From UBA1535 sp002323775 (GTDB taxonomy: Bacteria; Bacillota; Clostridia; Tissierellales; Sedimentibacteraceae), in assembly GCA_031993545.1 (NCBI GenBank), contig DAMAHZ010000053.1, positions 1-21,915 of the forward strand: a stretch of 21,915 nt of DNA. The letters run 5' to 3'. Shown piece after piece: positions 7,487 to 15,773 of the stretch. Every line of letters begins with the position of its first letter. The first letter of the stretch is position 1. The position numbers were made by a program, and so were the translations under genes. The notes beneath the pieces are model-generated. The model searched no databases, had not been told where the DNA came from, and saw only the letters and a program-made list of their open reading frames with translations.

Positions 7487-8383
7487 TCAGATGGACATAT
7501 CTCTTTTCATATGAACAATCACATTGTACGCCGCACCCATTAAACCTGCTGTGTTGCCAAGTTTTGCAGATAAAACAACTACATCTTTATAGCTATTCAA
7601 AACAGCATTTTTTAATCTTTTATTGATTTCATCTATTATATATGCTTGACTCATAATTCCGCCTCCGAGAATTAAAACAGCCGGGTCGAAAATATGCACC
7701 ACTGTAACAAGACCATAAATTATTTCATCAATCCAAGCATCAATAACTTCTTTTATTTTTTTATTTCCCTTATCAAATTCTGCAAATACATCACGCCCAT
7801 TAGCTATATTAATATCAATTTCTCTGCACATATTTACAAGATTTGTAGTTGAAGCATAGTGATTATAGCAACCTTTTAATCCGCATGTACATCTCTCACC
7901 GTTTAAATGCGTTATAATATGACCTATTTCAGCGGCTGCACCATTGTTTCCCGCATATATTTCCTTGTTTATTACTATTGCTCCTCCTACGCCTGTCCCA
8001 TAAGTCAAGCATATGAAATCCTTATACGCCTTGCCTGCACCAAAGTGAGCTTCTCCTAATGCCGCAGAATTGACATCATTTGCGACAAAAACTGGCTTAT
8101 TATATTTTTCTTCTAATATATCCTTTAATTTTGTACCTGTATAATTGGGAATAGATTCACTGCAAAGCATAATACAACCTCTTTCTGAATCTACCAATCC
8201 GGCTGTGCTAATACCTATTCCATCAAATTCACAAGCTAAAGCACAATCATCTATGACTTTTAATACTCCATCTCTGCCAATCAACTGATATTTATGCTCC
8301 TCAAAATTTGTTAAACCAACTAATTCATCATATATAGCAGATTTTATAAGTGTTCCTCCAATATCAAAACATAAGATTTTCAC
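7487..8383 (-). CDS. ROK-family sugar kinase (probable hexose or amino-sugar kinase)
   Basis: ROK kinases phosphorylate hexoses or N-acetylated amino sugars at C6 with ATP. The product opens with MKILCFDIGGT, the phosphate-binding signature. It carries the catalytic Asp in ANDVNSAALGE, the GTGVGG loop, Glu152 and His155 of EIGH, and the zinc motif CTCGLKGC (Cys165, 167, 172). There is no N-terminal winged helix, so it is a kinase rather than a NagC-type repressor. At residue 174, two after the last zinc cysteine, the usual sugar-contacting Glu is Asn (GCYN for GCxE), which may shift specificity. The GTG at 8383 is chosen because it gives the canonical N-terminus with AAAGGA 12 bases upstream. 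The ATG at 8395 directly abuts that site and would add only MYIIV. Its position between cutC and nagA suggests an amino-sugar substrate, but this is inference. Confidence 0.9.
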   Translation of the reverse strand: MKILCFDIGGTLIKSAIYDELVGLTNFEEHKYQLIGRDGVLKVIDDCALACEFDGIGISTAGLVDSERGCIMLCSESIPNYTGTKLKDILEEKYNKPVFVANDVNSAALGEAHFGAGKAYKDFICLTYGTGVGGAIVINKEIYAGNNGAAAEIGHIITHLNGERCTCGLKGCYNHYASTTNLVNMCREIDINIANGRDVFAEFDKGNKKIKEVIDAWIDEIIYGLVTVVHIFDPAVLILGGGIMSQAYIIDEINKRLKNAVLNSYKDVVVLSAKLGNTAGLMGAAYNVIVHMKRDMSI

Positions 8384-8443
8384 AATAATGTACATTCCTT
8401 TCTTGTTCTTCTTTTGTTAATAAATTGAATATTAATGTTTTAA

Positions 8444-8472
8444 ATTAAATTTAAAGTCTAGCTCAATATCAA
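8444..8472 (-). promoter_or_regulatory. Possible internal promoter for the ROK kinase gene
   Basis: On the minus strand TTGATA (8472-8467), 17 bases, TTTAAT (8449-8444); each box matches five of six. It lies in the A+T-rich 132-base gap between cutC and the kinase gene. Confidence 0.4.
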
Positions 8473-8515
8473 ACCCAATAATATTTAAACAAATTAAATT
8501 TCTTTAAATTAATTT

Positions 8516-9256
8516 TCACACTAATTTCTTTGCAATATCCACGATATTTCTCACAATTTCACTATTTGCCAAGCTATATTCTCCTTGATTTGGAGCTTTT
8601 GTTCCGGTAAATAATATGCTTTCATGATTAGCCGAGGAATCCATCACAGCCTCAAAGGCAGATGTATGTACCCAATCACAATATGTATTGTTATACAATA
8701 ATTCTAAATTATATGCTCTTACATTGCCGGCTGGCAATATCTCTATGCCACCAATATCAATCATTTTTTTAATATTAGCACTTCCGTATTCTGCTGTTTT
8801 TTCCTTTCCAGCCGTTAAAATTCTGCTAATCCCAATTTCCTTTAATTTATATACTGCTTCCTCTAAGGCTGTTGTCGATACATCAAAAGCCTTGTGGAAT
8901 ACAGTTTGACATCTTCCGTTTACCATTTCACACATTTTTTTAGTTCTATCAAAATCTATAGAGCCATCACTGTTTAAAAATCCAAATACTAGGGCATCAG
9001 CACCATTTTGTATAAAAATTTCACCATCTTTAAGCATTAATTCAAATTCATCATCTGTATAGCAAAAGCCTCCCTCTCTAGGGCGAATCATAACTGCAAT
9101 TTCAAGGCTTGTATTCTTTTTAGTCAGTAAAAATGCTCCTAGTGACGGAGTTAAGCCACCAAAAAACAAGCTAGAGCATAATTCAACTCGATTTGCCCCT
9201 CCCTTATATGCCTCTAAGGCATCTAAATACGAGCCACAACAAACTTCTATTTTCAT
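8516..9256 (-). CDS. cutC: CutC family protein
   Basis: A 246-residue TIM-barrel protein of the CutC family (PF03932), not to be confused with choline lyase CutC. The N-terminus MKIEVCCGS, followed by GGANRVELCSSLFFGGLTPSLG and MIRPREGGFCY, matches the family closely. Later hallmarks are FHKAFDV and RILTAGKE. The name comes from copper homeostasis genetics in Escherichia coli, but copper binding has been questioned, and the conserved barrel looks enzymatic. ATG 9256 is taken as the start because GGTGG precedes it at five bases. The TTG four codons upstream overlaps that site. The gene has a predicted promoter at 9287-9315 and leads a minus-strand series cutC, ROK kinase, nagA, which suggests a link with amino-sugar use. 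Confidence 0.93.
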   Translation of the reverse strand: MKIEVCCGSYLDALEAYKGGANRVELCSSLFFGGLTPSLGAFLLTKKNTSLEIAVMIRPREGGFCYTDDEFELMLKDGEIFIQNGADALVFGFLNSDGSIDFDRTKKMCEMVNGRCQTVFHKAFDVSTTALEEAVYKLKEIGISRILTAGKEKTAEYGSANIKKMIDIGGIEILPAGNVRAYNLELLYNNTYCDWVHTSAFEAVMDSSANHESILFTGTKAPNQGEYSLANSEIVRNIVDIAKKLV

Positions 9257-9286
9257 TTTAACCACCAATTATTATTATTTTTCTTA

Positions 9287-9315
9287 ATTTTAACACAATG
9301 CTATATGATTGACAA
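9287..9315 (-). promoter_or_regulatory. Predicted sigma-A promoter of cutC
   Basis: On the minus strand TTGTCA (9315-9310), 17 bases, TAAAAT (9292-9287); each box matches five of six. Its -35 shares five bases with the -35 of the divergent promoter at 9309-9337. It would start transcription about 25 bases before the cutC ATG. Confidence 0.65.
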
Positions 9316-9337
9316 CACAAAAGCGATAATATATAAT
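9309..9337 (+). promoter_or_regulatory. Consensus sigma-A promoter of the transglutaminase-like gene
   Basis: TTGACA (9309-9314), exactly 17 bases, TATAAT (9332-9337): a perfect consensus promoter. Transcription would start near 9344, about 40 bases before the ATG at 9385. AAAGGGGA at 9370-9377 is the ribosome binding site. Confidence 0.88.
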
Positions 9338-9384
9338 TTATATGCCAGTTAACCAGATAAATATTTAGCAAAGGGGATACTAAA

Positions 9385-11883
9385 ATGCACGAATTTAAAA
9401 AAATAGAAAGAAGCTTCAAAAAATATATATCTTTATTTCCTGTAAAAGGAAACGAGATTTTGAAAATATCGCAAGACCTGTCTGATGAGCTTAAAATATT
9501 CTTTATGAAGGCTATAACACAAATGCCGGCAACTGATGTTATCAGTGTCAATATTATGGATGTTTTAAAGCATGTAGAGCATATCCATAAAATAATTAAA
9601 ACTATTGATTATTGCAAAGAAATCCCAATTGACATAATTTTTGATTATGTTCTTCCATATAGAATAAATGATGAAGATTTTTCACTTTACAGCATCAATT
9701 TCTACAATGAGCTAAAACCACTGATAAAGCTTGATAATATTGTCGAAAGTGTGCTAATAACAAATTATTGGTGTTATTCAAAGGCTACATATGTGGGGGC
9801 TGATGCTCGCACACAAAATGCTATAACAACTGTCAAAGCCGGCAAAGGCAGATGCGGTGAGGAAAGCGTGCTTTTAGTCAGTGCTTTGCGTAGTATAGGA
9901 ATACCTGCCAGACAATGCTACAGCCCCTACTGGACACATTGTGACGATAATCATGCTTGGGTAGAGGTATATACAGGTCATAAGTGGGAATTTTTAGGAG
10001 CCTGCGAGCCAGAAGAAAGATTAAATCTAGGTTGGTTTAACAATGCAGCTTCAAGAGCCTTAATTACAAGACACAGAGTGTTTGGCTTAAATAAAGAACG
10101 AATAAATATTGACCAAAACAATATTTTTACAACAATTACATCTACAGATATGTATGTTAAGACTAGAACTGTAACAGTAAATGTTTATAATAAGGATAAA
10201 AAACGACCTTATGCAAAGATTGGTCTTTATACTGTGAACTATTGCACGCCAAGGCTTATACATGAAAAAACTGCTGATTGCAACGGTACTGTTCAATTTG
10301 AAATTGGACAGGGAGATGCTTTATTTGTTGCATCTTACAATAAAAAGTTTAATATAGCATTATGCTCAGAAGAAACAAGCGAAATAAATTTGGATATATC
10401 AAAGTATGCTAAATCAATAGATTTTAATTTAATACCTTATGAGGGTGATATACAAAAGGATGATATGGAGTATTCCAAAGAACATACTGACAAGCTAATA
10501 TCATTGCAATACGAAAGAGAAAATAGACATACCGATAATCTGAATTTATTAAAAAGCAGAATAAGCAATGATTATAAAGAAAAATCAAAAGCACAGGAAT
10601 TTAATAAATACATAGAATTAGCAAGGCTAAACGGTGATGCTATTGAAAAGTTTATAAATGATACTTCTATTTTACATGAACGAAAAATAGAAATATTAGA
10701 AACTCTCACAAAAAAAGACTTTTGTGATATTAAATATGAAGCTTTATGCGATATGGAACCTGCATACGAATATAAGGATAGCTTTTATAATACTGGGAAA
10801 ATGAAAAATTATAAGGATTATTCTGGTTTATGCAATGAGGATTTTAATAAATACTTGCTTTCTCTAAGAGTTGAAAATGAGCCTTTATATCCACACAGAA
10901 AATTTATAAAGCAATACTTTAAGGGTAAGGAAAGTATAGAGGATATATTAGAATTTATTGATGGACTGACAATATTAGATGAATACTCATATCCTGCCTT
11001 AGTAGCTGATATCAAGGGAGTTATAGAAAATAAAATTGTAACAAGCTACAGTATTCCTATACATTTGGTTCAAATATCAAGAGCATTAGGAATTCCGGCA
11101 AAGCTAGACCCTATAACGAGAGAGCCTAAATATTTTGACGGAGAATATTTTAAGTCCTTTTATAAGGATGACAAAAAGTTGTGCAGTATCAACTTCATTA
11201 ATAAAACAAAGCAAACTTTTAATTGTGGCACTGATTTTACTATTTGTCAAATAAATAATGGGTATTTTGATTATTTGGATTTTGATAGCAATTCACCTTG
11301 TTCGCCTAGTTTTGCTCATGCTGAAATGGGCTTGTATGCTGTTGCACAGGCATCAAGACAAATAGACGGCTCTGTTACCGGAAGGATTGATTTCTTACCT
11401 TTTAGAAATACTATTTCTGAAACTATTAGTTTGCAAGAACCCATAAATCTTACAAAAAATAAGCTAAAGAGCATTGATGTACCAAATGAAATATTAGCTA
11501 TATCAAAGGGGAAAAGAGAGAACTGCATTCACTCTATGGTATTAGCATATATACAAAATAATTCAGAGCCAACAGAACATTTTTTAAATGAATTACTTGA
11601 AAATGAAGAAAAAATTATTAACTCTGATATAGAAATTATATTGTTTGGCAAAGACAATGAAAAAAATGATACTCTTTTATCTGTATTAAATAAAAATCTA
11701 GCAAAATACAATGTTGCAGAGTTTAACAGCAGTTGGAAACAATTTAGAAAACATATGCACATTGGAGATTTACGTTTACCATTTATAACAGCAATAAATG
11801 ACGATAAAGGACTATACTCCTTTGCAAACTATAATGTTGGAACAGTTGATATGATATTGAAAATATTTGCGTGTTGTAAATAA
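9385..11883 (+). CDS. Large cytosolic transglutaminase-like (PF01841-type) protein
   Basis: An 832-residue protein with no signal peptide or membrane segment, and the only plus-strand gene in the window. Residues about 60-130 are helical. Residues 145-230 form a transglutaminase-like cysteine-hydrolase core: Cys157 in GRCGEES, followed by LRSIGIPARQC, and His190 in DNHAWVEVY. The third catalytic position holds Glu208 (GACEPEE), where Asp is usual. Residues about 250-340 look like a small beta-sandwich. Residues about 550-590 (PIHLVQISRALGIPAKLDP) repeat the LxxALGIPA pattern of a second core, but without a Cys at the expected place, so this copy is probably inactive. The family includes proteases, transglutaminases and peptide N-glycanases; which reaction applies here is unknown. 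It is expressed from a consensus promoter, ends at a strong terminator and stands among nag genes. Confidence 0.85.
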   Translation: MHEFKKIERSFKKYISLFPVKGNEILKISQDLSDELKIFFMKAITQMPATDVISVNIMDVLKHVEHIHKIIKTIDYCKEIPIDIIFDYVLPYRINDEDFSLYSINFYNELKPLIKLDNIVESVLITNYWCYSKATYVGADARTQNAITTVKAGKGRCGEESVLLVSALRSIGIPARQCYSPYWTHCDDNHAWVEVYTGHKWEFLGACEPEERLNLGWFNNAASRALITRHRVFGLNKERINIDQNNIFTTITSTDMYVKTRTVTVNVYNKDKKRPYAKIGLYTVNYCTPRLIHEKTADCNGTVQFEIGQGDALFVASYNKKFNIALCSEETSEINLDISKYAKSIDFNLIPYEGDIQKDDMEYSKEHTDKLISLQYERENRHTDNLNLLKSRISNDYKEKSKAQEFNKYIELARLNGDAIEKFINDTSILHERKIEILETLTKKDFCDIKYEALCDMEPAYEYKDSFYNTGKMKNYKDYSGLCNEDFNKYLLSLRVENEPLYPHRKFIKQYFKGKESIEDILEFIDGLTILDEYSYPALVADIKGVIENKIVTSYSIPIHLVQISRALGIPAKLDPITREPKYFDGEYFKSFYKDDKKLCSINFINKTKQTFNCGTDFTICQINNGYFDYLDFDSNSPCSPSFAHAEMGLYAVAQASRQIDGSVTGRIDFLPFRNTISETISLQEPINLTKNKLKSIDVPNEILAISKGKRENCIHSMVLAYIQNNSEPTEHFLNELLENEEKIINSDIEIILFGKDNEKNDTLLSVLNKNLAKYNVAEFNSSWKQFRKHMHIGDLRLPFITAINDDKGLYSFANYNVGTVDMILKIFACCK

Positions 11884-11956
11884 TAATTTACTTTGTTGTC
11901 GAATTTTACAGAACGATATACATTGAAAAGAATGTAGTATTATAGAAATATGTAAC

Positions 11957-12003
11957 AAAGGAATAGCCAATCTCTTATTTCACAAGAGACTGGCTATTCC
12001 TTT
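11957..12003. terminator. Strong bidirectional terminator between convergent genes
   Basis: AAAGGAATAGCCA pairs with TGGCTATTCCTTT (13 bp). After one mismatch, TCTCTT pairs with AAGAGA around a 7-base loop. On the plus strand the stem runs into TTTTATT and on the minus strand into CTTTGTT. It serves both the transglutaminase-like gene and nagB, which converge here. Confidence 0.92.
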
Positions 12004-12097
12004 TATTAAAAATATCTTATCACCAATAAAAGTATAAGTCAATATAAAAGTTTACTTTACTTAAAGTTGATTAATTATTTGACATATACATAATTAT

Positions 12098-12826
12098 TTA
12101 TTCGCAAAGCGAAAAAGCATCCTTGTCCACAATTAGAGTAAAATCTCTATGTAGCTGCAAAACAGAAGCCGGTACTTTTGGAGTTATAGGTCCGAAAAAT
12201 GCTTTTTTAACAATTTCTTTCTTTCCCTCACCACTTATTAGCATGATTATTTTCCTTGCCTGCATTATGGTTTTTATGCCCATAGTGTAAGACTGTCTCG
12301 GAACATCCTCCTCAGTTTCAAAAAATCTCTTATTTGCTTGTATAGTAGACTCCTCAAGATTTACAAGATGTGTATTTGTGTAAAATACCTCATTAGGCTC
12401 GTTAAACCCTATATGACCATTATGTCCACAGCCAAGAAGCTGTAAATCAATTCCATCAGCATCCAATATCGCCTTTTCATAATTTAAACATTCTTGCTCT
12501 ACGTCTTTATTAGTGCCATCAGGTATGTGTATATTATCATTATTAATATTTATATGGCTAAATAGATTATCGAACATAAAATAATGATAGCTTTGCTTGT
12601 CCAGCTTTGATAAGCCATAATACTCATCTAAATTAAATGTAGTAATTTTGCTGAAGTCTAAATCACCGTTTTTATACCATTCAATTAAATATTTATATGT
12701 TTTAAGAGGTGTTGAGCCTGTTGCAAGTCCAAGCACACTATTAGGCTTATATTTAATTTGTTCAGAAATTATCTCAGCCGCATTAAGGCTCATATCATTA
12801 TAGTCTGTTGCTTTTATAATTCTCAT
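12098..12826 (-). CDS. nagB: Glucosamine-6-phosphate deaminase NagB
   Basis: NagB converts glucosamine-6-phosphate to fructose-6-phosphate and ammonia, delivering amino sugars to glycolysis. The 242-residue length is that of the short Firmicutes enzymes without the allosteric C-terminal tail. Visible motifs are the N-terminal LGLATGSTPLKTY phosphate loop, FNLDEYYGL with the catalytic Asp, GCGHNGHIGFNEP, and TMGIKTIMQARKIIMLISGE. The ATG at 12826 follows GGGAG at six bases. An ATG five codons earlier would place that ribosome binding site inside the coding sequence. It starts 28 bases after the TPR gene's stop, so it is probably the last gene of the four-gene cluster and ends at the shared terminator. 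It is separated from nagA by the transglutaminase-like gene and cutC. Confidence 0.97.
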   Translation of the reverse strand: MRIIKATDYNDMSLNAAEIISEQIKYKPNSVLGLATGSTPLKTYKYLIEWYKNGDLDFSKITTFNLDEYYGLSKLDKQSYHYFMFDNLFSHININNDNIHIPDGTNKDVEQECLNYEKAILDADGIDLQLLGCGHNGHIGFNEPNEVFYTNTHLVNLEESTIQANKRFFETEEDVPRQSYTMGIKTIMQARKIIMLISGEGKKEIVKKAFFGPITPKVPASVLQLHRDFTLIVDKDAFSLCE

Positions 12827-12854
12827 GTTTTCTCCCGGCATATTATTTTAAAAT

Positions 12855-13994
12855 TTAATCTAAGCTTTCTATCATTCTTTTGATTTCAATAGCAATCTCG
12901 TCCTCTGGATTGATTTTCAAAGCTTTTTCAATATCTCTTTCAGCTTCTTCTTTATTTCCTAGATATAAATTTGCACTTGCTTTATTGCATAAAATTTCAC
13001 TGTTTTTAGGATCCATGGCTGCCAGCATTGTAAATAGTTCTTTTGCTTCCTCATATTTTTCTAAGCACATTTTACATAGACCAAGCTCATTAATAGCATG
13101 GATTTGTCCTTCTTCAATTTTCAAAACATTTTCAAAGTATTTTTCAGCTATCTCATATTCTCCCAATGATCTATATCCCAGTCCGATGAAAAATAACAAG
13201 TTCCACCAGCCACTATAATCTTCAACTAAAGGCAACAATATATCCAAGCCTTTCTGAGCCTCTGAGTTAAGAATTAAATTGTAGCCAGTTTCATATCTCA
13301 CATATACATCTAACTGCTCTATTTCGTTTCTTATTTCATCAATTCTTACAGCATCGTCATCAAATTCCTGCTGCTGTTCCCAAAAAAGTTTTGCCTTAAT
13401 GTATTGCTGGTTATTTTTATAATAAAATCCAAGCTTATAATAAGACAAAGCAAATTTGTCATCATAATTAAGAGATTTTTCAAAATATTTAACAGCTTCA
13501 TTCATAAAATATTTTGCTGTATCTGACAAATCACTGTTTAAAGATTCTATTGCTTTTCTTTCAAGAGAAGAAGCATATACAAAAGCAGTTTTTTCATTTT
13601 CAACTACATTTATAAGGCTTTTTCCATAGACTACAACATCATTTAATTTTTTATCGTCAAATTGGTTTATACAGTGTATGACATATGATACCAAATCTAT
13701 CTTTAAATCCTTTAATATCTTTAAATATTCCTCTTTAAGCACAAATTCTTTTTCTGTGCCTAATACATATATTATCCCGTCAATTATATTTCCGATTGAT
13801 ATGCCATCGTATTCGTCCTGATTTTGTATATCCGAAATTAAGCTATTTACCCTTATTGGTACTGCAATTTCTTTATTGGCAATATGCTCGCTGCTTCCCA
13901 ATTTGATTTTTGCATTTTTTTTAAGAGTTATAAATGATATCTCATCCTTTTGCTTGTCAAAAAATTCATTAAAAAACTTATCCGATTTTTTCAC
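12855..13994 (-). CDS. Tetratricopeptide repeat protein
   Basis: A 379-residue soluble protein. Residues 1-130 match no family I recognise. From about residue 150 onward the sequence is built of TPR helix pairs, for example ALSYYKLGFYYKNNQQYIKA, then LGEYEIAEKYFENVLKIEEG, KYEEAKELFTMLAAMDPKN and NKEEAERDIEKALKINPED, suggesting about five or six repeats. TPR arrays bind other proteins, so this is probably an adaptor. The start is GTG at 13994, fixed by AAGGAGG eight bases upstream. It overlaps the stop codon of the radical SAM gene by four bases, a sign of translational coupling. There is no signal peptide or membrane segment, so it acts in the cytoplasm. Confidence 0.85.
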   Translation of the reverse strand: MKKSDKFFNEFFDKQKDEISFITLKKNAKIKLGSSEHIANKEIAVPIRVNSLISDIQNQDEYDGISIGNIIDGIIYVLGTEKEFVLKEEYLKILKDLKIDLVSYVIHCINQFDDKKLNDVVVYGKSLINVVENEKTAFVYASSLERKAIESLNSDLSDTAKYFMNEAVKYFEKSLNYDDKFALSYYKLGFYYKNNQQYIKAKLFWEQQQEFDDDAVRIDEIRNEIEQLDVYVRYETGYNLILNSEAQKGLDILLPLVEDYSGWWNLLFFIGLGYRSLGEYEIAEKYFENVLKIEEGQIHAINELGLCKMCLEKYEEAKELFTMLAAMDPKNSEILCNKASANLYLGNKEEAERDIEKALKINPEDEIAIEIKRMIESLD

Positions 13995-15772
13995 TGATTT
14001 TCCTCCTTATAGTATATAGGTTTTAAAAATTCATTAATTTTATATGTTTTACATCTTTCAAATATATTTTCCTTATTTTTATACACAAATAGTATAATAT
14101 CCCCGGAGATATTTACAAGTCTAAAATCATTTATTATCCTGTAATTCATATCTTCAATATCAAAATATTTCTTTCTGAATTCTTCATTCTTAGCAATAAT
14201 TTTTTTAGTATCTCGCAAGGATTCTTCTTTATCTTTATCAAAAATGTACAATAGTTCTTCTTTTTCATTGCAGGAAACAAAGTCATACAGCAAATTGTCC
14301 ATAAATTCACTTGTCAAAATTCCTTTGTTTTTTGCAAAATTATAAATTATTTCATACAATTTTTTCCTGTTGTGCATTGCCATGTACAAATTATTTATTT
14401 TCCAATATTTGCTAAATTCTTCGTAAAATTCAAAGGCTTTATTATTGTAAAAGCTCTCCATAATATAAATAATTGTATTGTAAAAATATCTTTCGTTATA
14501 GTATCTTTCAACAAGTTCCTCAATATTTTTAAGCTTTAGAATTTCTTCATAGCTGATATATTTGTTCTTTATTATCTCATATGGTGCTTTTCTGCTGTAT
14601 CTTATATCATGAATTTTCAAATCCTGATATATTTTTGTCCCTCTCAAAACCTTTAAAAATCCAAGCTGTAGTTTGTCCGTATACAAATTGTGTATTTTAT
14701 CAAATGAAAGCTTAAATGTATCATAGTCTTCGTATGGCAAACCTGCTATTAAGTCAAGATGTATATGAATATTTTTGTTTTCCTTGACTTTATTCACAAC
14801 ATATACCAATCTTTCAATATCTGTTTTCCTGTTTATTTCACAAAGTGTTTTTTCATTCAGGCTTTGCACTCCTATTTCAAACTGAAACATATTGACAGGC
14901 ATATGCTTTAGAAATTCTAAAAACTCATCATTTATAATATCTGCTGTTATCTCAAAATGAATTGTCATGTTATTTTTATTGTTTTCAACTATAAATTGCA
15001 TGATTTTCATAGCTCTTTTATAGTCGGCATTAAAGGTTCTGTCTACAAATTTAATCTGTCTTGCCTTGCTGTTTAACAAAATTGATAAATCCTTTTTCAC
15101 TCTTTCAAAGGAAAATGTTCTAACGGACTTATCGATTGAGGACATACAAAATGCACATCTAAAAGGACAGCCTCTTGAGGACTCATAGTAAATTATCTTA
15201 TCGTAATATTTATCATCATTTTTATATGGAAATGCTAGGATGTCTAAATCATAATTTATTTCACGGGGCTTATTTATTATGATTTCATCTTCATTTCCAC
15301 ATTTATATGGCGAGTCGCCGCTTATTTCTGACAAAGCTTTGTCTGCATTTCTATACGCTAAGCCTCTAACCTCTGACAAAGGCTTGTTTTCATGAATAGC
15401 AGTCAAAAACTCCTTAAAGCTGATTTCGCCCTCTCCGTATATTATAAAATCAATTAAAGCATTGTCCTGCATAATATTTCTTATCTCGTATGATACCTCA
15501 GGTCCACCAAAAAGAATTTTTATATTTGGATTGGATATCTTTAAAATATATATTATTTCATTGATGTACTCAATATTCCATATGTAGCAGGAAAAGCATA
15601 TCAACTCTGCTTTAGTGCTTATAATCTCATCAGTAATATATTCTATTTTTTGATTTATCGTAAATTCCTTTATCTCTATGTCAAAGCTATCAGCACAATA
15701 ATTCTTTATGTATCTAAGTGCAAGATTTGAATGTATGAATTTTGAATCAAGAGATACTAATAAAGTTTTCAT
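13991..15772 (-). CDS. B12-binding-type radical SAM protein (DUF4080 type)
   Basis: A 593-residue protein. Residues 1-140 form a B12-binding-like Rossmann domain (LLVSLDSKFIHSNLALRYIK; LFGGPEVS; IYGEGE). Residues about 195-400 hold the radical SAM core, with the iron-sulfur motif CPFRCAFC (Cys202, 206, 209), VDRTFNAD and FEIGVQS. The C-terminal 180 residues resemble the DUF4080 domain found in this group. The usual cobalamin-ligating DxHxxG motif is not evident in the first domain, so cobalamin may be bound without a lower ligand or not at all. Radical SAM enzymes of this group methylate or rearrange substrates that are mostly unknown. The ATG at 15772 lies one base after the previous gene's stop, and its gene overlaps the TPR gene by four bases, so the three genes are tightly coupled. 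Confidence 0.9.
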   Translation of the reverse strand: MKTLLVSLDSKFIHSNLALRYIKNYCADSFDIEIKEFTINQKIEYITDEIISTKAELICFSCYIWNIEYINEIIYILKISNPNIKILFGGPEVSYEIRNIMQDNALIDFIIYGEGEISFKEFLTAIHENKPLSEVRGLAYRNADKALSEISGDSPYKCGNEDEIIINKPREINYDLDILAFPYKNDDKYYDKIIYYESSRGCPFRCAFCMSSIDKSVRTFSFERVKKDLSILLNSKARQIKFVDRTFNADYKRAMKIMQFIVENNKNNMTIHFEITADIINDEFLEFLKHMPVNMFQFEIGVQSLNEKTLCEINRKTDIERLVYVVNKVKENKNIHIHLDLIAGLPYEDYDTFKLSFDKIHNLYTDKLQLGFLKVLRGTKIYQDLKIHDIRYSRKAPYEIIKNKYISYEEILKLKNIEELVERYYNERYFYNTIIYIMESFYNNKAFEFYEEFSKYWKINNLYMAMHNRKKLYEIIYNFAKNKGILTSEFMDNLLYDFVSCNEKEELLYIFDKDKEESLRDTKKIIAKNEEFRKKYFDIEDMNYRIINDFRLVNISGDIILFVYKNKENIFERCKTYKINEFLKPIYYKEENQ

Positions 15773-15773
15773 T

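Noticed and set aside
8516..9256. Choline trimethylamine-lyase CutC as an identity for this gene.
   Set aside because: The product is a 246-residue TIM-barrel of the PF03932 family, not the large glycyl radical enzyme of the same name.
9318..9331. A stretch resembling a catabolite-responsive (cre) site between the -35 and -10 of the transglutaminase-like gene promoter.
   Set aside because: The central AAAGCG fits, but the outer TG and CA bases that define cre are absent. I do not call it.
9258..9551. Minus-strand 97-codon frame overlapping the start of the transglutaminase-like gene and the divergent promoters.
   Set aside because: It would cover both promoters and the coding start of a clear gene, and it shows no motif or ribosome binding site.
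12880..13218. Plus-strand 112-codon open frame opposite the TPR gene.
   Set aside because: The TPR repeats on the minus strand are clear, and the antisense frame is rich in Ser, Phe and Leu as expected of a shadow.
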